Below, in pieces: positions 35,011 to 49,500 of a DNA stretch of 64,000 nucleotides (positions are counted from its first letter, which is position 1; the number at the start of each line of letters is the position of its first letter). The stretch comes from Glandiceps talaboti. Its lineage: Eukaryota; Hemichordata; Enteropneusta; Spengelidae. The notes under the pieces were generated by a model. The model saw only the letters and a program-made list of their open reading frames with translations, was not told the DNA's origin and did not search any database. The DNA is taken from positions 25,293,725 to 25,357,724 of the forward strand of contig NC_135555.1 in the NCBI RefSeq assembly GCF_964340395.1. Direction: 5' to 3'. Both the position numbers and the translations under genes were made by a program.

Positions 35011-35436
35011 AAATTCAAATGATTGGCGTGAAAGGAATAGACACAACTGTGATTTTCAAGATAAACTCAATTGACAAGAACCCTGTATATAAACAATTAC
35101 ACTCTTTGGAAAGTCCAATTCAAACCATCAACACCAAGTGTGGTATCTGATAACAGGAGGTCGTAAAATAGATGTCTTGTGTTCAATCTCAGTCTAAGGT
35201 TCAATCCATTGTATTGCAACTTTGTCTATAAAAAATAGTGTGTTTAGTAACAGTCAGTCTAGATATTGATGGCTTGTATTTTATGACCTCCTGTTATCAG
35301 GTACCACACTTTGAGTTGATTGTTTGAATTGGACTGTTCTTTATATAAATTGTTTATATACAGGAGTTTGAGTCAATTGAGTTTATATTGAAAATCACAG
35401 TTGTGTCAATTCCTTTCACATTACTCATTTGAATTT
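35011..35436. mobile_element. Foldback (inverted-repeat) element with ~170-bp arms
   Basis: The left arm at ~35011-35181 and the right arm at ~35268-35436 are reverse complements at roughly 80-85% by eye. For example AACAGGAGGTCGTAAAATA at 35153 pairs with TATTTTATGACCTCCTGTT. The central spacer is about 85 bases. There is no coding capacity, so this fits a MITE or foldback transposon. Confidence 0.75.
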
Positions 35437-35570
35437 GATTGTGATATTAACTATACTTTCTACACACAGTCTGTCCCTAGGGTTCTATTTTCAGTAGAAG
35501 TCATTCCAATCAGGGATAAATCATTTCATATCTGGGGTAAGGACAAACTCGGGTCAAAAGTTAAAAAAAA

Positions 35571-35888
35571 GTGCAGAAATTGCTGACAAAATCGGGATGC
35601 ACAGAAAAACTGCCTGATGGGTATGAGCTAAACAGAATTGCAGTGATACAAGTGATCAAATTAGTCAGTTTCTCAGGTATGTTATCTGTGGCAGCATTGC
35701 TACTCATAAACCGTTGCTGCTTACAACAGCACTTAAACTTTCAAAGATTCTTGTTACGGGGTTTACACTATTTGTTGGCTAATGCTGAAAAAAAACCCAC
35801 TACCATCAAATATGCTGATGGGGAAAAATTGATTTTGGGTCCAGTTCCTCCAGACCTCCCCAAATATCAAATGGTTTACCACTTATAG
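35571..35888 (+). CDS. Small unrecognised ORF (105 codons), possible membrane peptide
   Basis: I do not recognise this frame. It has a hydrophobic stretch VIKLVSFSGMLSVAALLLIN, then a basic, polar half ending PPDLPKYQMVYHL and a stop. A possible acceptor (GTGCAG) lies at its start and a possible donor (CAG, GTATG) at 35674, so it could be one exon, two pieces or noncoding. It lies between two convergent genes beside a foldback element, and a transposon remnant is equally possible. Confidence 0.2.
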   Translation: MQKLLTKSGCTEKLPDGYELNRIAVIQVIKLVSFSGMLSVAALLLINRCCLQQHLNFQRFLLRGLHYLLANAEKKPTTIKYADGEKLILGPVPPDLPKYQMVYHL

Positions 35889-36139
35889 TTATAGATAACA
35901 CTGTTGGGCAACTTGTCCATCCTTAGTAAATAGGAATGAATTAGTTTGTGTTCATACAAAGAAATCAAACCAAATCAATGTTGGGCATAAATTTACTCAG
36001 CAACTTTAAACACTGACAGACTTAAGTGCTAAGGTTATGCTGGACTTTGTTTGTATTTTACTCACGATGTATATACATGACATTGCCTGCCTAAGACATT
36101 TACCCATGCATGATCAAGATTAGCCATGCACTCCTGGTG

Positions 36140-36290
36140 ATACTGTAAGTCAGAGAGTTTGCCATTTGGCTTTGAAATGTCATCCACCAGAACACAGTAT
36201 GTTGAGTTACATAGCCAAGTCTATGATGATTGCAGGTGTCAATATGATGGACATCCAGCAATGTCAACACACCAGTCACCATTAAGAACT
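36140..36290 (+). pseudogene. Possible Ty3/gypsy-type reverse transcriptase relic
   Basis: The plus frame reads LPFGFEMSSTRTQYV and then SQVYDDC, and a shifted frame continues AGVNMMDI. This resembles the LPFGxxxSxxxFQ ... VDDI region of Ty3/gypsy polymerases with frame breaks. It is short and degenerate and the match rests on a few residues. The minus strand here is also open (VDDISKPNGKLSDLQYHQEC) without known homology. Confidence 0.25.
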
Positions 36291-36344
36291 GTCATGTTTA
36301 AAGTCTTATCTCACGCCTTAGTGAAAACAGGAAAAAAGACATGA

Positions 36345-37015
36345 AATATAGGTAACATATCAGCTTTATTGCAAGTGAAAATAAGCATACACTCCTTCCA
36401 TGCATACGATTATAACATCAAATTGTGTATTCATAACAAAATCTAGTATTGTTATAAACTCAACATTTCTGAGATCAGAATGAAAAGAAAGAAAGGAGAT
36501 GACATCTCAAATTTGACAATTTGCCCAGACTGTACAGTTTATAGACTACAAATTGAAGGACACCGTGGTTTACAATGATGAACTAAACCTGTATTTGGCA
36601 ACAGAACACAGTAGTGATATCACCAGAGAGGAGTTTGTAATTATGTAATTTATACAATTATATCATGTTTAAATAGCTAGGTCCAGTTACCATGCATGGT
36701 ACTAATAGTAGTAGGAATAAGGTAGGGATATTTCAATATGAAATAAATATAACCCTCCTAGAGTTATATACTACAGACTGTGCCTTGTCTATCACTGAAA
36801 GTGGTACAAGCTCAGTTTCTAAGCTTTTTGCTCAAGTTAAAATACTTACATAAAACCTTTCTGATATAATGATAATGGTATTGTCAATGCATACTTTCTA
36901 CGACATTACAATTGTTAGAATAGTTGATTACATAGTAGGGATGTCCTTTACATTTTTATACATATATGTAAATTGCATCATTTATACCAGGTTTGTGTTC
37001 AATTAATCAAAACAA
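36345..37015. other. Intergenic, nothing recognised
   Basis: AT-rich sequence with no convincing frame, inverted repeat or tandem structure. Confidence 0.4.
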
Positions 37016-37019
37016 ATAA

Positions 37020-39180
37020 ATTCAACTTATGCCCCTTTAATCAAATAGATAAGCTAAGCTTATGCCCCTCTAATCAAATGGATAAGCTAATCTTATGCCC
37101 CTTTAATCACAATAGATAAGCTAATCTTATGCCCCTCTAATCAAATGGATAAGCTAAGCTTGTGCCCCTTTAATCACAATAGATAAGCTAATCTTATGTC
37201 CCTTTAATCAAATGGATAAGCTAAGCTTGTGCCCCTTTAATCACAATAGATAAGCTAATCTTATGCCCCTCTAATCAAATGGATAAGCTAAGCTTGTGCC
37301 CCTTTAATCAAAATAGTTAAGCTAATCTTATGCCCCTCTAATCAAATGGATAAGCTAAGCTTGTGCCCCTTTAATCAAAATAGTTAAGCTAATCTTATGC
37401 CCCTTTAATCACAATGGATAAGCTAAGCTTGTGCCCCTTTAATCAAAATAGATAAGCTAGTCTTATACCCCTTTAATCAAATGGATAAGCTAAGCTTATG
37501 CCCCTCTAATCAAATGGATAAGCTAAGCTTGTGCCCCTTTAATCAAAATAGATAAGCTAATCTTATGCCCCTTTAATCAAATGGATAAGCTAAGCTTGTG
37601 CCCCTTTAATCACAATAGATAAGCTAATCTTATGCCCCTCTAATCAAATTGATAAGCTAATCTTATGCCCCTTTAATCAAATGGATAAGCTAAGCTTGTG
37701 CCCCTTTAATCACAATAGATAAGCTAATCTTATGCCCCTCTAATCAAATGGATAAGCTAAGCTTGTGCCCCTTTAATCACAATAGATAAGCTAATCTTAT
37801 GCCCCTTTAATCAAATGGATAAGCTAAGCTTGTGCCCCTTTAATCAAAACAGATAAGCTAATCTTATGCCCCTTTAATCAAATGGATAAGCTAATCTTGT
37901 GCCCCTTTAATCAAATGGATAAGCTAATCTTGTGCCCCTCTAATCAAATGGATAAGCTAATCTTGTGCCCCTCTAATCAAATGGATAAGCTAATCTTATG
38001 CCCCTCTAATCAAATGGATAAGCTAATCTTATGCCCCTTTAATCAAATGGATAAGCTAATCTTGTGCCCCTCTAATCAAATGGATAAGCTAATCTTGTGC
38101 CCCTTTAATCACAATAGATAAGCTAATCTTATGCCCCTTTAATCAAATGGATAAGCTAAGCTTGTGCCCCTTTAATCACAATAGATAAGCTAATCTTATG
38201 CCCCTCTAATCAAATGGATAAGCTAAGCTTGTGCCCCTTTAATCACAATAGATAAGCTAATCTTATGCCCCTCTAATCAAATGGATAAGCTAAGCTTGTG
38301 CCCCTTTAATCACAATAGATAAGCTAATCTTATGCCCCTCTAATCAAATGGATAAGCTAATCTTATGCCCCTTTAATCAAATGGATAAGCTAAGCTTGTG
38401 CCCCTTTAATCACAATAGATAAGCTAATCTTATGCCCCTCTAATCAAATGGATAAGCTAAGCTTGTGCCCCTTTAATCACAATAGATAAGCTAATTTTAT
38501 GCCCCTCTAATCAAATGGATAAGCTAAGCTTGTGCCCCTTTAATCACAATAGATAAGCTAATCTTATGCCCCTTTAATCAAATGGATAAGCTAATCTTAT
38601 GCCCCTTTAATCAAAATAGATAAGCTAGTCTTATACCCCTTTAATCAAATGGATAAGCTAAGCTTGTGCCCCTTTAATCACAATAGATAAGCTAATCTTA
38701 TACCCCTTTAATCAAATGGATAAGCTAATCTTATGCCCCTTTAATCACAATAGATAAGCTAATCTTATGTCCCTTTAATCAAAATAGTTAAGCTAATCTT
38801 ATGCCCCTCTAATCAAATGGATAAGCTAAGCTTGTGCCCCTTTAATCACAATAGATAAGCTAATCTTATGCCCCTCTAATCAAATAGATAAGCTAAGCTT
38901 GTGCCCCTTTAATCACAATAGATAAGCTAATCTTATGCCCCTCTAATCAAATAGATAAGCTAAGCTTGTGCCCCTTTAATCACAATAGATAAGCTAATCT
39001 TATGCCCCTCTAATCAAATAGATAAGCTAAGCTTGTGCCCCTTTAATCACAATAGATAAGCTAATCTTATGCCCCTCTAATCAAATAGATAAGCTAAGCT
39101 TATGCCCCTCTAATCACAACGAATAAATTCAACTTATGCCCCTTTAATCACAACGAATAAATTGAGCTTATGCCCCTTTA
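37020..39180. repeat. 33/34-bp minisatellite organised mostly as a 67-bp dimer
   Basis: Two monomer types alternate: TCAAATGGATAAGCTAAGCT followed by TGTGCCCC, and TCACAATAGATAAGCTAATC followed by TTATGCCCC. There are about 65 monomers. From ~37870 to 38110 the alternation collapses to a single 33-base type, which opens a 79-codon spurious frame. A-type monomers carry a HindIII site. The edges decay into degenerate copies (AATAAATTCAACTTATG). Confidence 0.94.
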
Positions 39181-39184
39181 AAGG

Positions 39185-41215
<2,031 letters not shown>

Positions 41216-41698
41216 GTTAACATAGGGGAAGCAGGGAAAGATAGGGTAGGAAATACGATGGAGGAAGAGAAGAGATCAATACGCTGTTTAATTACCTTTA
41301 CATTTCAGCATGATGAATTGAACAACTACAATACTTGATATAAGATAATTGCAGGCTTGAATATAAGAATTCACTTTTCTGTGCACAAGTGATAAAATCT
41401 GAGTTTAGCTTTCCATACTAAAAAAATATTATTTAATAAGCTAGAATATTTAATTTATTTGATTGATAGACACCAAAGTGCATTCATTCGTTCGTTCGTT
41501 CATTCATTCATTCGTTCGTTCGGTTGTTCGTTCGTTCGTTCCGTGCACATTAGCATCCTTAACTAAACTGTTATATTTATAGCTGATACTACAAAAATGA
41601 ACACACGTCAAGTGTGTACACTAGTGGAGATACATCTTATATTGAATAATAAGTCGAATTAAAATGTCAAATACCCATAAACAATTATTTCTTTGTAT
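41216..41698. other. Region 3' of the last bestrophin exon, with a short (TTCG)n tract
   Basis: TTCGTTCG/TTCATTCA repeats occur at ~41485-41540. No coding sequence is recognised. If the bestrophin frame ends at 41699 this holds its 3'UTR. Confidence 0.4.
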
Positions 41699-42209
41699 TT
41701 AATTGTGATAGAGATACCTCACATAGCCATATATTTTACTAGTCATACCAGACATTACCTTCGAAGTATCCTTAGCTTCTTGTACAACTGGAAACTTAAC
41801 GTTCACCTCCTCATCTGGGGAATAAAACGGTGAACTTGTAGAGACGGTCACATCTTTTGATAGCTGGCTTTCACGTGAAGTTTGTCGCATCATTCTTCCC
41901 AGTTTAGGACTCGACTTTGGAGACAACCTTGGCGTTGGGATTCTACTTTCGTTCGGTGTTTGAAATTTGCTTTCATTCGATAGTTCCCGCTGAATATGAC
42001 TGTTCTTTCGTGATGTTATATATTGAAGTATTTTCCGGGTGGCACTGTCCTTAGATAGCTGCCTGTGAAGTCGTATCTCGTCGCTTCCATTTGGGGAAAC
42101 CGAAAGAGAATGATCAGATGACTTGTCCGCACCAGCAGATTTTAATGTTGATGGTCTGCTGCATTCCGCAATAGTTTCTAATTGTGTCCACATACTATCA
42201 TCATAAATA
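41699..42209 (-). CDS. BEST: Bestrophin exon 8, serine-rich cytosolic tail; 3' end uncertain
   Basis: After an ATTACAG acceptor the frame reads [20 protein letters not shown] and continues through a serine/proline/arginine-rich tail (for example [18 protein letters not shown]). It is polar and probably disordered, with many S/T-P sites. Two ends are possible. A good donor, AAG followed by GTAATG at 41758-41753, would splice in phase 0 to an unseen exon. Without that splice the frame stops at TAA 41701-41699 after [12 protein letters not shown]. Exact tail length is therefore open. Confidence 0.85.
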
Positions 42210-43439
42210 CTGTAATTCAAATCAGAACAGTTTTGTATTATTTGTTTAGTATTCTAAGAAGATAATTAAAAATAGATGTATATGATGAGTGAATGATAAC
42301 GACAGCCTGGCGATGGCATAGCTAAGTAATCTATAAACGACAGCCTGGTGATGGCATAGCTAAGTAGGTAGATTTGATATGAGAGTGTCATAAATCCACG
42401 GAAAATATGTAGTTTCCTATGAAACCGAATAGGGAAATGAATAAGGTCGGCAACTGGGTGTGCAGGGTCACAGGGGCGTGTATTTTACTATTATTGCTTA
42501 GATTTCCGTTTTCTTAGGAAAATATCATACGAATCTTGCTGCTACAAATGTATCGATCTATAGTACGTATACTATCCCTATACAGGTTGGAATATATATT
42601 CAAAAGGTTGTTATATTTAGTCTGTAGACCTGGAAAACAACAATCTATGCAATATTACACGCCCCTGTGTGCAGGGTGTGTGATATGAATGTTAGTGCGC
42701 CACCAGGCGTCAGAAAAGAGAATAACATTATTAGAATACAAGATGGCGTCAAATGGTAAACAAAAGATCAAGAGAAATGGACAAAAGGATTAGTTTTACG
42801 AAGTTAACACCCCTTACAACCGAATCAAGTTCCAGGGTTTCACTCCCTCGTGTTTGGTGTGAGCTGTTGCAGAATTTGTCGACGTCTTGTGAGCTTACAA
42901 CTTCACAGTAGAGAAATATGGGCACAACGGCCAAATTGCGAATAAGGAAATGAATACGGACGGGAAACAGGAAACAGGAGCCAACTTCACACACCCATTA
43001 AAAACTAGAATTTGGCAACATTTTCAATTTGATGTAACAAAACAAATGGTATGAGTTTATTTTCCTGTGTTACAAGCTAAAATTGATTGTTTTGACTTGA
43101 TACATCTTGCATCGTCGCAAACCACGGTCGCTTTTATGACACCGTCCAGTACCTGCCCTACCACAGACGTGGTAAGGTGGAAGAATTAACAGCTCTGATT
43201 GCGAGAATATACATCTTGTGACAGACTATACTCACTGCATGTTTGTGGTAGACCCCATCCAAGAGTTTTCTTTCTTGTAGGGAAACGATGCTTTAGTATA
43301 TGGAATGTCGAACTCTGTTTGATCCCAGTATATGTCCTTGTCTAGTTTAGGATGCATTCCATATAATTCATCTACAGTTAATAAACCCACCTGATGAAAT
43401 ATAGCCAGACATTATTTTCTAAGACACCGGAAAAGGCCC

Positions 43440-43514
<75 letters not shown>

Positions 43515-43533
43515 GTATGTCTGTCCGTAGGTC

Positions 43534-43580
<47 letters not shown>

Positions 43581-46500
43581 TTCTATATCTGTCAATCTGT
43601 CTATATAATTATATAAATGACAGTAATTGTTATACAAGAGGCATTCAATCCTACATCTATCAAAATTGATCCTGTCTGAGACTTGTAAAAGGGGTGAATG
43701 CAATATTTGTGTGTTTGTGTGTGTATGTATGTATGTATGTATGTATGTGTGTGTGTGTATGTATGTATGTACGTACGTACGTACGTATGTATGTATGTAT
43801 GTATGTATGTATGTATGTATGTATGTATGTATGTATGTATGTATGTATGTATGTATGTATTTATGTATGTGTACATGTATGTGCATGCATTCACGTATGA
43901 GTATGTTTGTGCGTGAGTGCGTATGTAAGAATTTATTTCAATAAAACACCCATACCCCAGCAAGTCCAAAGTAGCCAAACCCTGAAATATAAGTGGTGAA
44001 TTTCTATTGTACGTAAGCTTTGCAGAATAGTCCTAAATATATCCTGTTGTTATTTAATTTATGTCATCTCATTCACTATTATTTGTTTCAATTTCTTTAA
44101 TTATAATTTCACGGATATTGACGTATTAAAAGACAATTACAATGTTACAATTACAATGATATCGATGTATATTACCTGTAAGTTTCTGTCAACTATAAAG
44201 TTAACTTCAAAGTCATCATCATCTTCTCCATATGGGTTGATAATAGCCTCCGCAACCTGTGCATTTTTTTTAAATATCAACATCCCAGTGGTTAATGATA
44301 GACAATCCTGCCCACAGCCTTAATGGTTTCAAGTGTTCTACGTGGTGTTGTCTTGGTTAATTCACCCAGGTTGTAGAGGACATAGTCCTACAGACTAATT
44401 TGTTATTTCAAGGTACTGAAAAGGTTTACTGCATAAAGAATGCATCTTAGTTACTGTAAACACCCCCCACCCCACCCTACAATCCCACCATCCCACCCCA
44501 CAATCCCCACAACCCCTTCCAATTGTATTGATTAATGATTAACATCTAACTGTTTCTTGGATATTTAAATAATAACACATGCCAGCGAGGCCAATATCAC
44601 AATTTAGTGCCCACACAAGGTTTGGCACTCTTTATCAAAATTTCAGTAAAAAGTGTCAGCCCAAGGGCAGGCACTAATTGTGATATTGCCCGAGCGCGTG
44701 TATTATTAATTTTATTACACCGTACACTGATCATTGGTCCAGTCATCCACATAGCTACCCTTCATTCTTCATCATTCGTCATTGTTAGAAGAAAAGTTTC
44801 TCTTTGATGATGCATTTCGAAATTGTACTTGCATATAAGCATCTAATATGGACATTGCCCTATGGGGTGAGATCCCCGTCAAAATAAATGTATTTAATGT
44901 ATTTTAAGATTTCCACAATTATTTCTGTATTTATTCACTTTTTTTATTTTAATTATTTATGTAATTATTTTTAAAATTTATATTTCATTATTAAATATTT
45001 CCACAATTATTTCTGTATTTATTCACTTTTTTATTATAATTATTTCTGTAATTAGTTTTAGAATTTATAATTTCGTTATTAAATATTTCCACAATTTCAT
45101 TTTTTATTCACTTATTTATTATAATTATTTCTTTATATATTCACTTATATTCATTTTAATTATTTCTGTATTTGTTCTTAATTTGCTTTTTATTTTTATT
45201 TTTCTATTATTAATTCAAGTTGAATTATTTGACTTATGTCAAGAAACTTGCTTATTTAATCATTTGGCTTTATTTCTTAACATTAAATTAATTATAAAAT
45301 TTATAATTTCGTTATTTAAGTCTGTATTTTGCAACTGTTTCTCTTTTCATCACTATTATTATTATTTTGATTATTTATCGTTTTGAATTATTTCATTTGC
45401 TAAGCCAATTTAAACATTCTCAGCAATATATTATGATAATGATGTTCTCTTATCATTAAATTATTTTTTTCAATTCATTATTTTGTTATTTAAGTCTTTA
45501 TTTTGATTCTTGTTCGTGCTTTAATTTATGCTCTATACCTGCAAACCATGTTTAGTTTATAACTTAAACTTGAACAATTACAATTGATGAATATTTTATT
45601 TTGGCGGAGATCTCAATATAGTTTAAAGTAATATATTCTCTATGCCTGCAAACCATGTTTAGTTGATAACTTAAACTTGAACAATTACAATTACAATTGA
45701 TGAATATTTTATTTTGGCAGAGATCTCACGGTAGTTTAAAGTAATTTATTCTCTATGCCTGCAAACCATGTTTAGTTGATAACTTCAACTTGAACAATTA
45801 CAATTACAATTGATAAATATTTTATTTTGGCGGAGATCTCACCATAGTTTAAAGTAATTTATTCACTATGCCTGAAAACCATGGTTCGGGGTCATAGATT
45901 CGTCCTATGACTACAACGTGCAACGTATTTGGCCCGGAACATGGTTATCAAGCACAGTGAATAAATTTCTTCAACTACCGTGAGATCTCCGCCAAAATAC
46001 AATAATTAATTAATTTATTATTCTCTATGCCTGCAAACCATGTTCAGGGGCCTACGATACGTCATATGACGTATTTGCATCACTTTTCTCCAATCACGAT
46101 TGATCACTAACTGACTATCATATGCATCATGGTGACTGAGCTTACAAATCTATGTGATGCATATGCCTGGAACCGTTAGATCGCTGGATGATGTTTCAGA
46201 GTTTAATCAGTTGAATACTGCAGTCCATAAAGTTGTTTTGGTTGAAGAAGAATTGGTTTGGCATGCCCTTAGTTTTGATATTCCAAATGAAGTCTTCAAT
46301 TACATTCGGTACGCTATAACAACTTTACAGGAATGTGATGAAGCTGGCAGTACAGATGTGCGCCATTTATCCCCAAAAATCGGTGAATTACGTGATGTAA
46401 CAAACTATGACTTTCGAGAGAAAATAAATTCGTAACCGTGAATAAATGTTTGTGTAGTTTTATTAAATGTAAATATGAGACAGTAAGCAGCAGGGTCATA

Positions 46501-49500
46501 ATTTTTTACCTGTATTTTCTATGGACAATCGGTGCCGCGGTGGTGCACATGGACGGTGTAACGTGTATCATCATGCTAGGCACAACATTAGTCAAGTTAC
46601 GTGTACACCGTATGCTTGTAATGGCAATACTGTCACTCGGTAAATTGTATCATATACCAATATTATATTCCGGCCTTTGAGTGAGAAATGAGACAAGTAA
46701 AATTTATAACTGTGAGTAAATGTATGTACTTGTACTATATTAATTGCGATTGTGGGATGGCTGGGTTGTAAATCCTCTTATTTTCTACAAAAAAAGTGAC
46801 GTGCACGGTGCATACACCATCCCCGGACGCCGTCATCACACAGGCCATGTGTTTTGTACAGTACCTTACGCTCTAACTTTCGAGCAATTAACCCGGATAA
46901 ATAAAATTCAGCCAATAAAGTTATAACTGTGAATTGATGTTTGTACTTTTAATAGTCTACATTGTGATTATGATACGGCAGGCTCGCAAACCACGATAAG
47001 TAAACGATGTATGCCCGGACGCTATGCATATGCAGAGAGCAGATAAACTTAGACCCACGTATGCTACGCTACGAGCATGCACCACAGCTCGGTAAATTAT
47101 ATTGGCTTTTGAGCAAAAAGAAAGAGACAAATAAATTCATGACTGAGTAAATTTTACTTCTTTGATTACTTTGGGACAGCAGGGACAACGCGATAGCCGT
47201 CACATATTTTCTTCAAAAGTGACACAACGTAATGCATGTGTAGAACCAACAACATTGTTTGTGTATTCTGTATGGGTAATCTGATGTGCCTTGCCGCCGG
47301 GCAAGCAATGCAGTCTAAATGCCACCCACCAACATGCGTGCGGCAAATTTCATAGCCGCCCCCCCCCCCCCTCCTCCAGTTTGGGATAATTTTCCTGTAA
47401 AATGTCGTGGAGATCAGTCGCTGTACTGTCGTACACTTTCCGCCATACTCATGATACTTGATTTACTAACAGTGAACTACGTCATGAACGACATATCTTT
47501 GGCCCCGGAACATGGTTTGCAAGCATAGTGAATAAATTAAATATTTCAAGTTGATAACTTAAACTTAAACAATTACAATTGATGAAAAGCACAAATAAGA
47601 ATCAAAATATAGACTTAAATAACAAAATACTGAATTGAAAAAATAATTTATTGATAAGCTTAAGAGAACATCATAATTAAAATATATTGCTGAGAATGTT
47701 TAAATTGACTGTAGGCAAATGAAATAATGAAATAATTTAATACGATAAATAATTAAAATCTTAATAATAGTGAGGAAAAGTGAAATCAGATGCAAAATAC
47801 AGACTTAAATAACGGAATTATACATTTTAAAACTAATTGAATGTTAAGAAATAAAGGTAAATGATTAAATAAGCAAGTTTATTTAATTTTTTATTGAATA
47901 ATAGAAAAATAAAAATAACAAGAACAAATTGCAAATTAAGAACAAAATACAGAAATAATTAAAATAAATAAGTGAATAAATAAATAATGAAATAATTTCA
48001 AAAATAATTATAATTAATTTGACAAAGGAAATACACCTATTTCATTAAAATAAATAAGTGAATAAATAAAGAAAGAATTATAATAAAATAAATAAATTTG
48101 ACAATAAAGTAAATACATTAATTTTATTAAAATAAAGAAGTGAATAAATACAGAAATAATTGTGTCAATTAAATACATCTATAAATTTGGCGTGGATCTC
48201 ACCCCATATTGGCCTGCATTATTTGTAGGAAATCGAGTGTCCCCACAGCTAATCTGTAATTATATGTATTAACGTGACATTTCTGCAAGAAATAAACTTT
48301 TGTGTCTCCCTGTAGTTACTTTGTCACTTCGACGCGCAACACTGGAAAACATGCGCATAAGAGAAGCGCAACAGTCGAAATAACTTCAGCGGGCAATAGG
48401 CAAAAAGCCGGACATTAGTCTTTGCACGCGCGGGCAATAGTCTATTTAAAGAAGATCATGTGATTCGATTCTGACCAATGACAGCTTGTGTAAGAATGTC
48501 GAGGTGTAATAAACATATACAACCAGTAGAGCTGTCCATTTCCTCATTGTCTCTATCTAGACAACAGCCTAGAAGAGTTGAAATATTTTGCTGACGAGAC
48601 ACTTATATCAATTTTCTGAAAGTAGGTGTACATGACCATGTCTTGTATCACGCATGACGCGTTCTGGCAAACATGTCAAGAGTAAAATGATCAGTCCAAC
48701 AAGATTCTTATCGATACTGTCAAAAACCGTAAATTTTTGCCCAGACATGAAGCGAACGGGAATTGAGAACTGCAATTGTTGAAGTCTATGGTGGGTAAAC
48801 AAAGCAATTATATCAATGATCTACCTTTAGCCATCCGAAGTAGAAGAAGAATTCCAATATTGTGAAGAAGGGAATATAGAGGTCGATAAAATGACCTGCA
48901 TAACCCTGACTTGTATCTAGGAACTGACGACCAATCAGACACGCAACGAAATACGAATACACTGCCAAAGTAACGACCTACAGTAGAGGAATGTTATAAT
49001 ACATTGAAATATGTTAATTACTTGTTATAGACTAAAAACAAATAAAAACATGTATTTAAATTCCCGTCATCCGATCCACACACTTTCACTTTGAGGTCTT
49101 ACACTATGAAAACCTAGCCCGGTAACTAGGGGACGCACAAAACTACTTTCAACTATTAGACCTTGTTTCTCAACAGATATTGACATGCTTTATGAAAAAC
49201 ATTTCTACCTCAATTGACTGCAGCGTTATTCGATTCAAAGAAGCCTATTATATGTGGAGGTCGGCCATACTCAATGTGGTGGTCGGAACTTTGGCTCGGA
49301 GTAAGAGATAATACAGTGATTATCAACAAACAAACAAAAGCAATGTATCCTGACATGCGCATTAGACGATTGCTATTATCTCTAATTATCCCAGATGTGT
49401 TTGCAAACACTGGAATTGTCATTTGCATACATAGATTATTAACATACACTAGAAAGGTCATTTGCATGCTTAGAAAGATTACTAACGTAATTAACATACA

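Noticed and set aside
42749-42994. 81-codon minus-strand ORF in bestrophin intron 7 as a coding exon
   Set aside because: Flanking bestrophin exons (43236-43390 and 41759-42209) join directly in phase, so nothing is missing between them, and the peptide has no bestrophin similarity.
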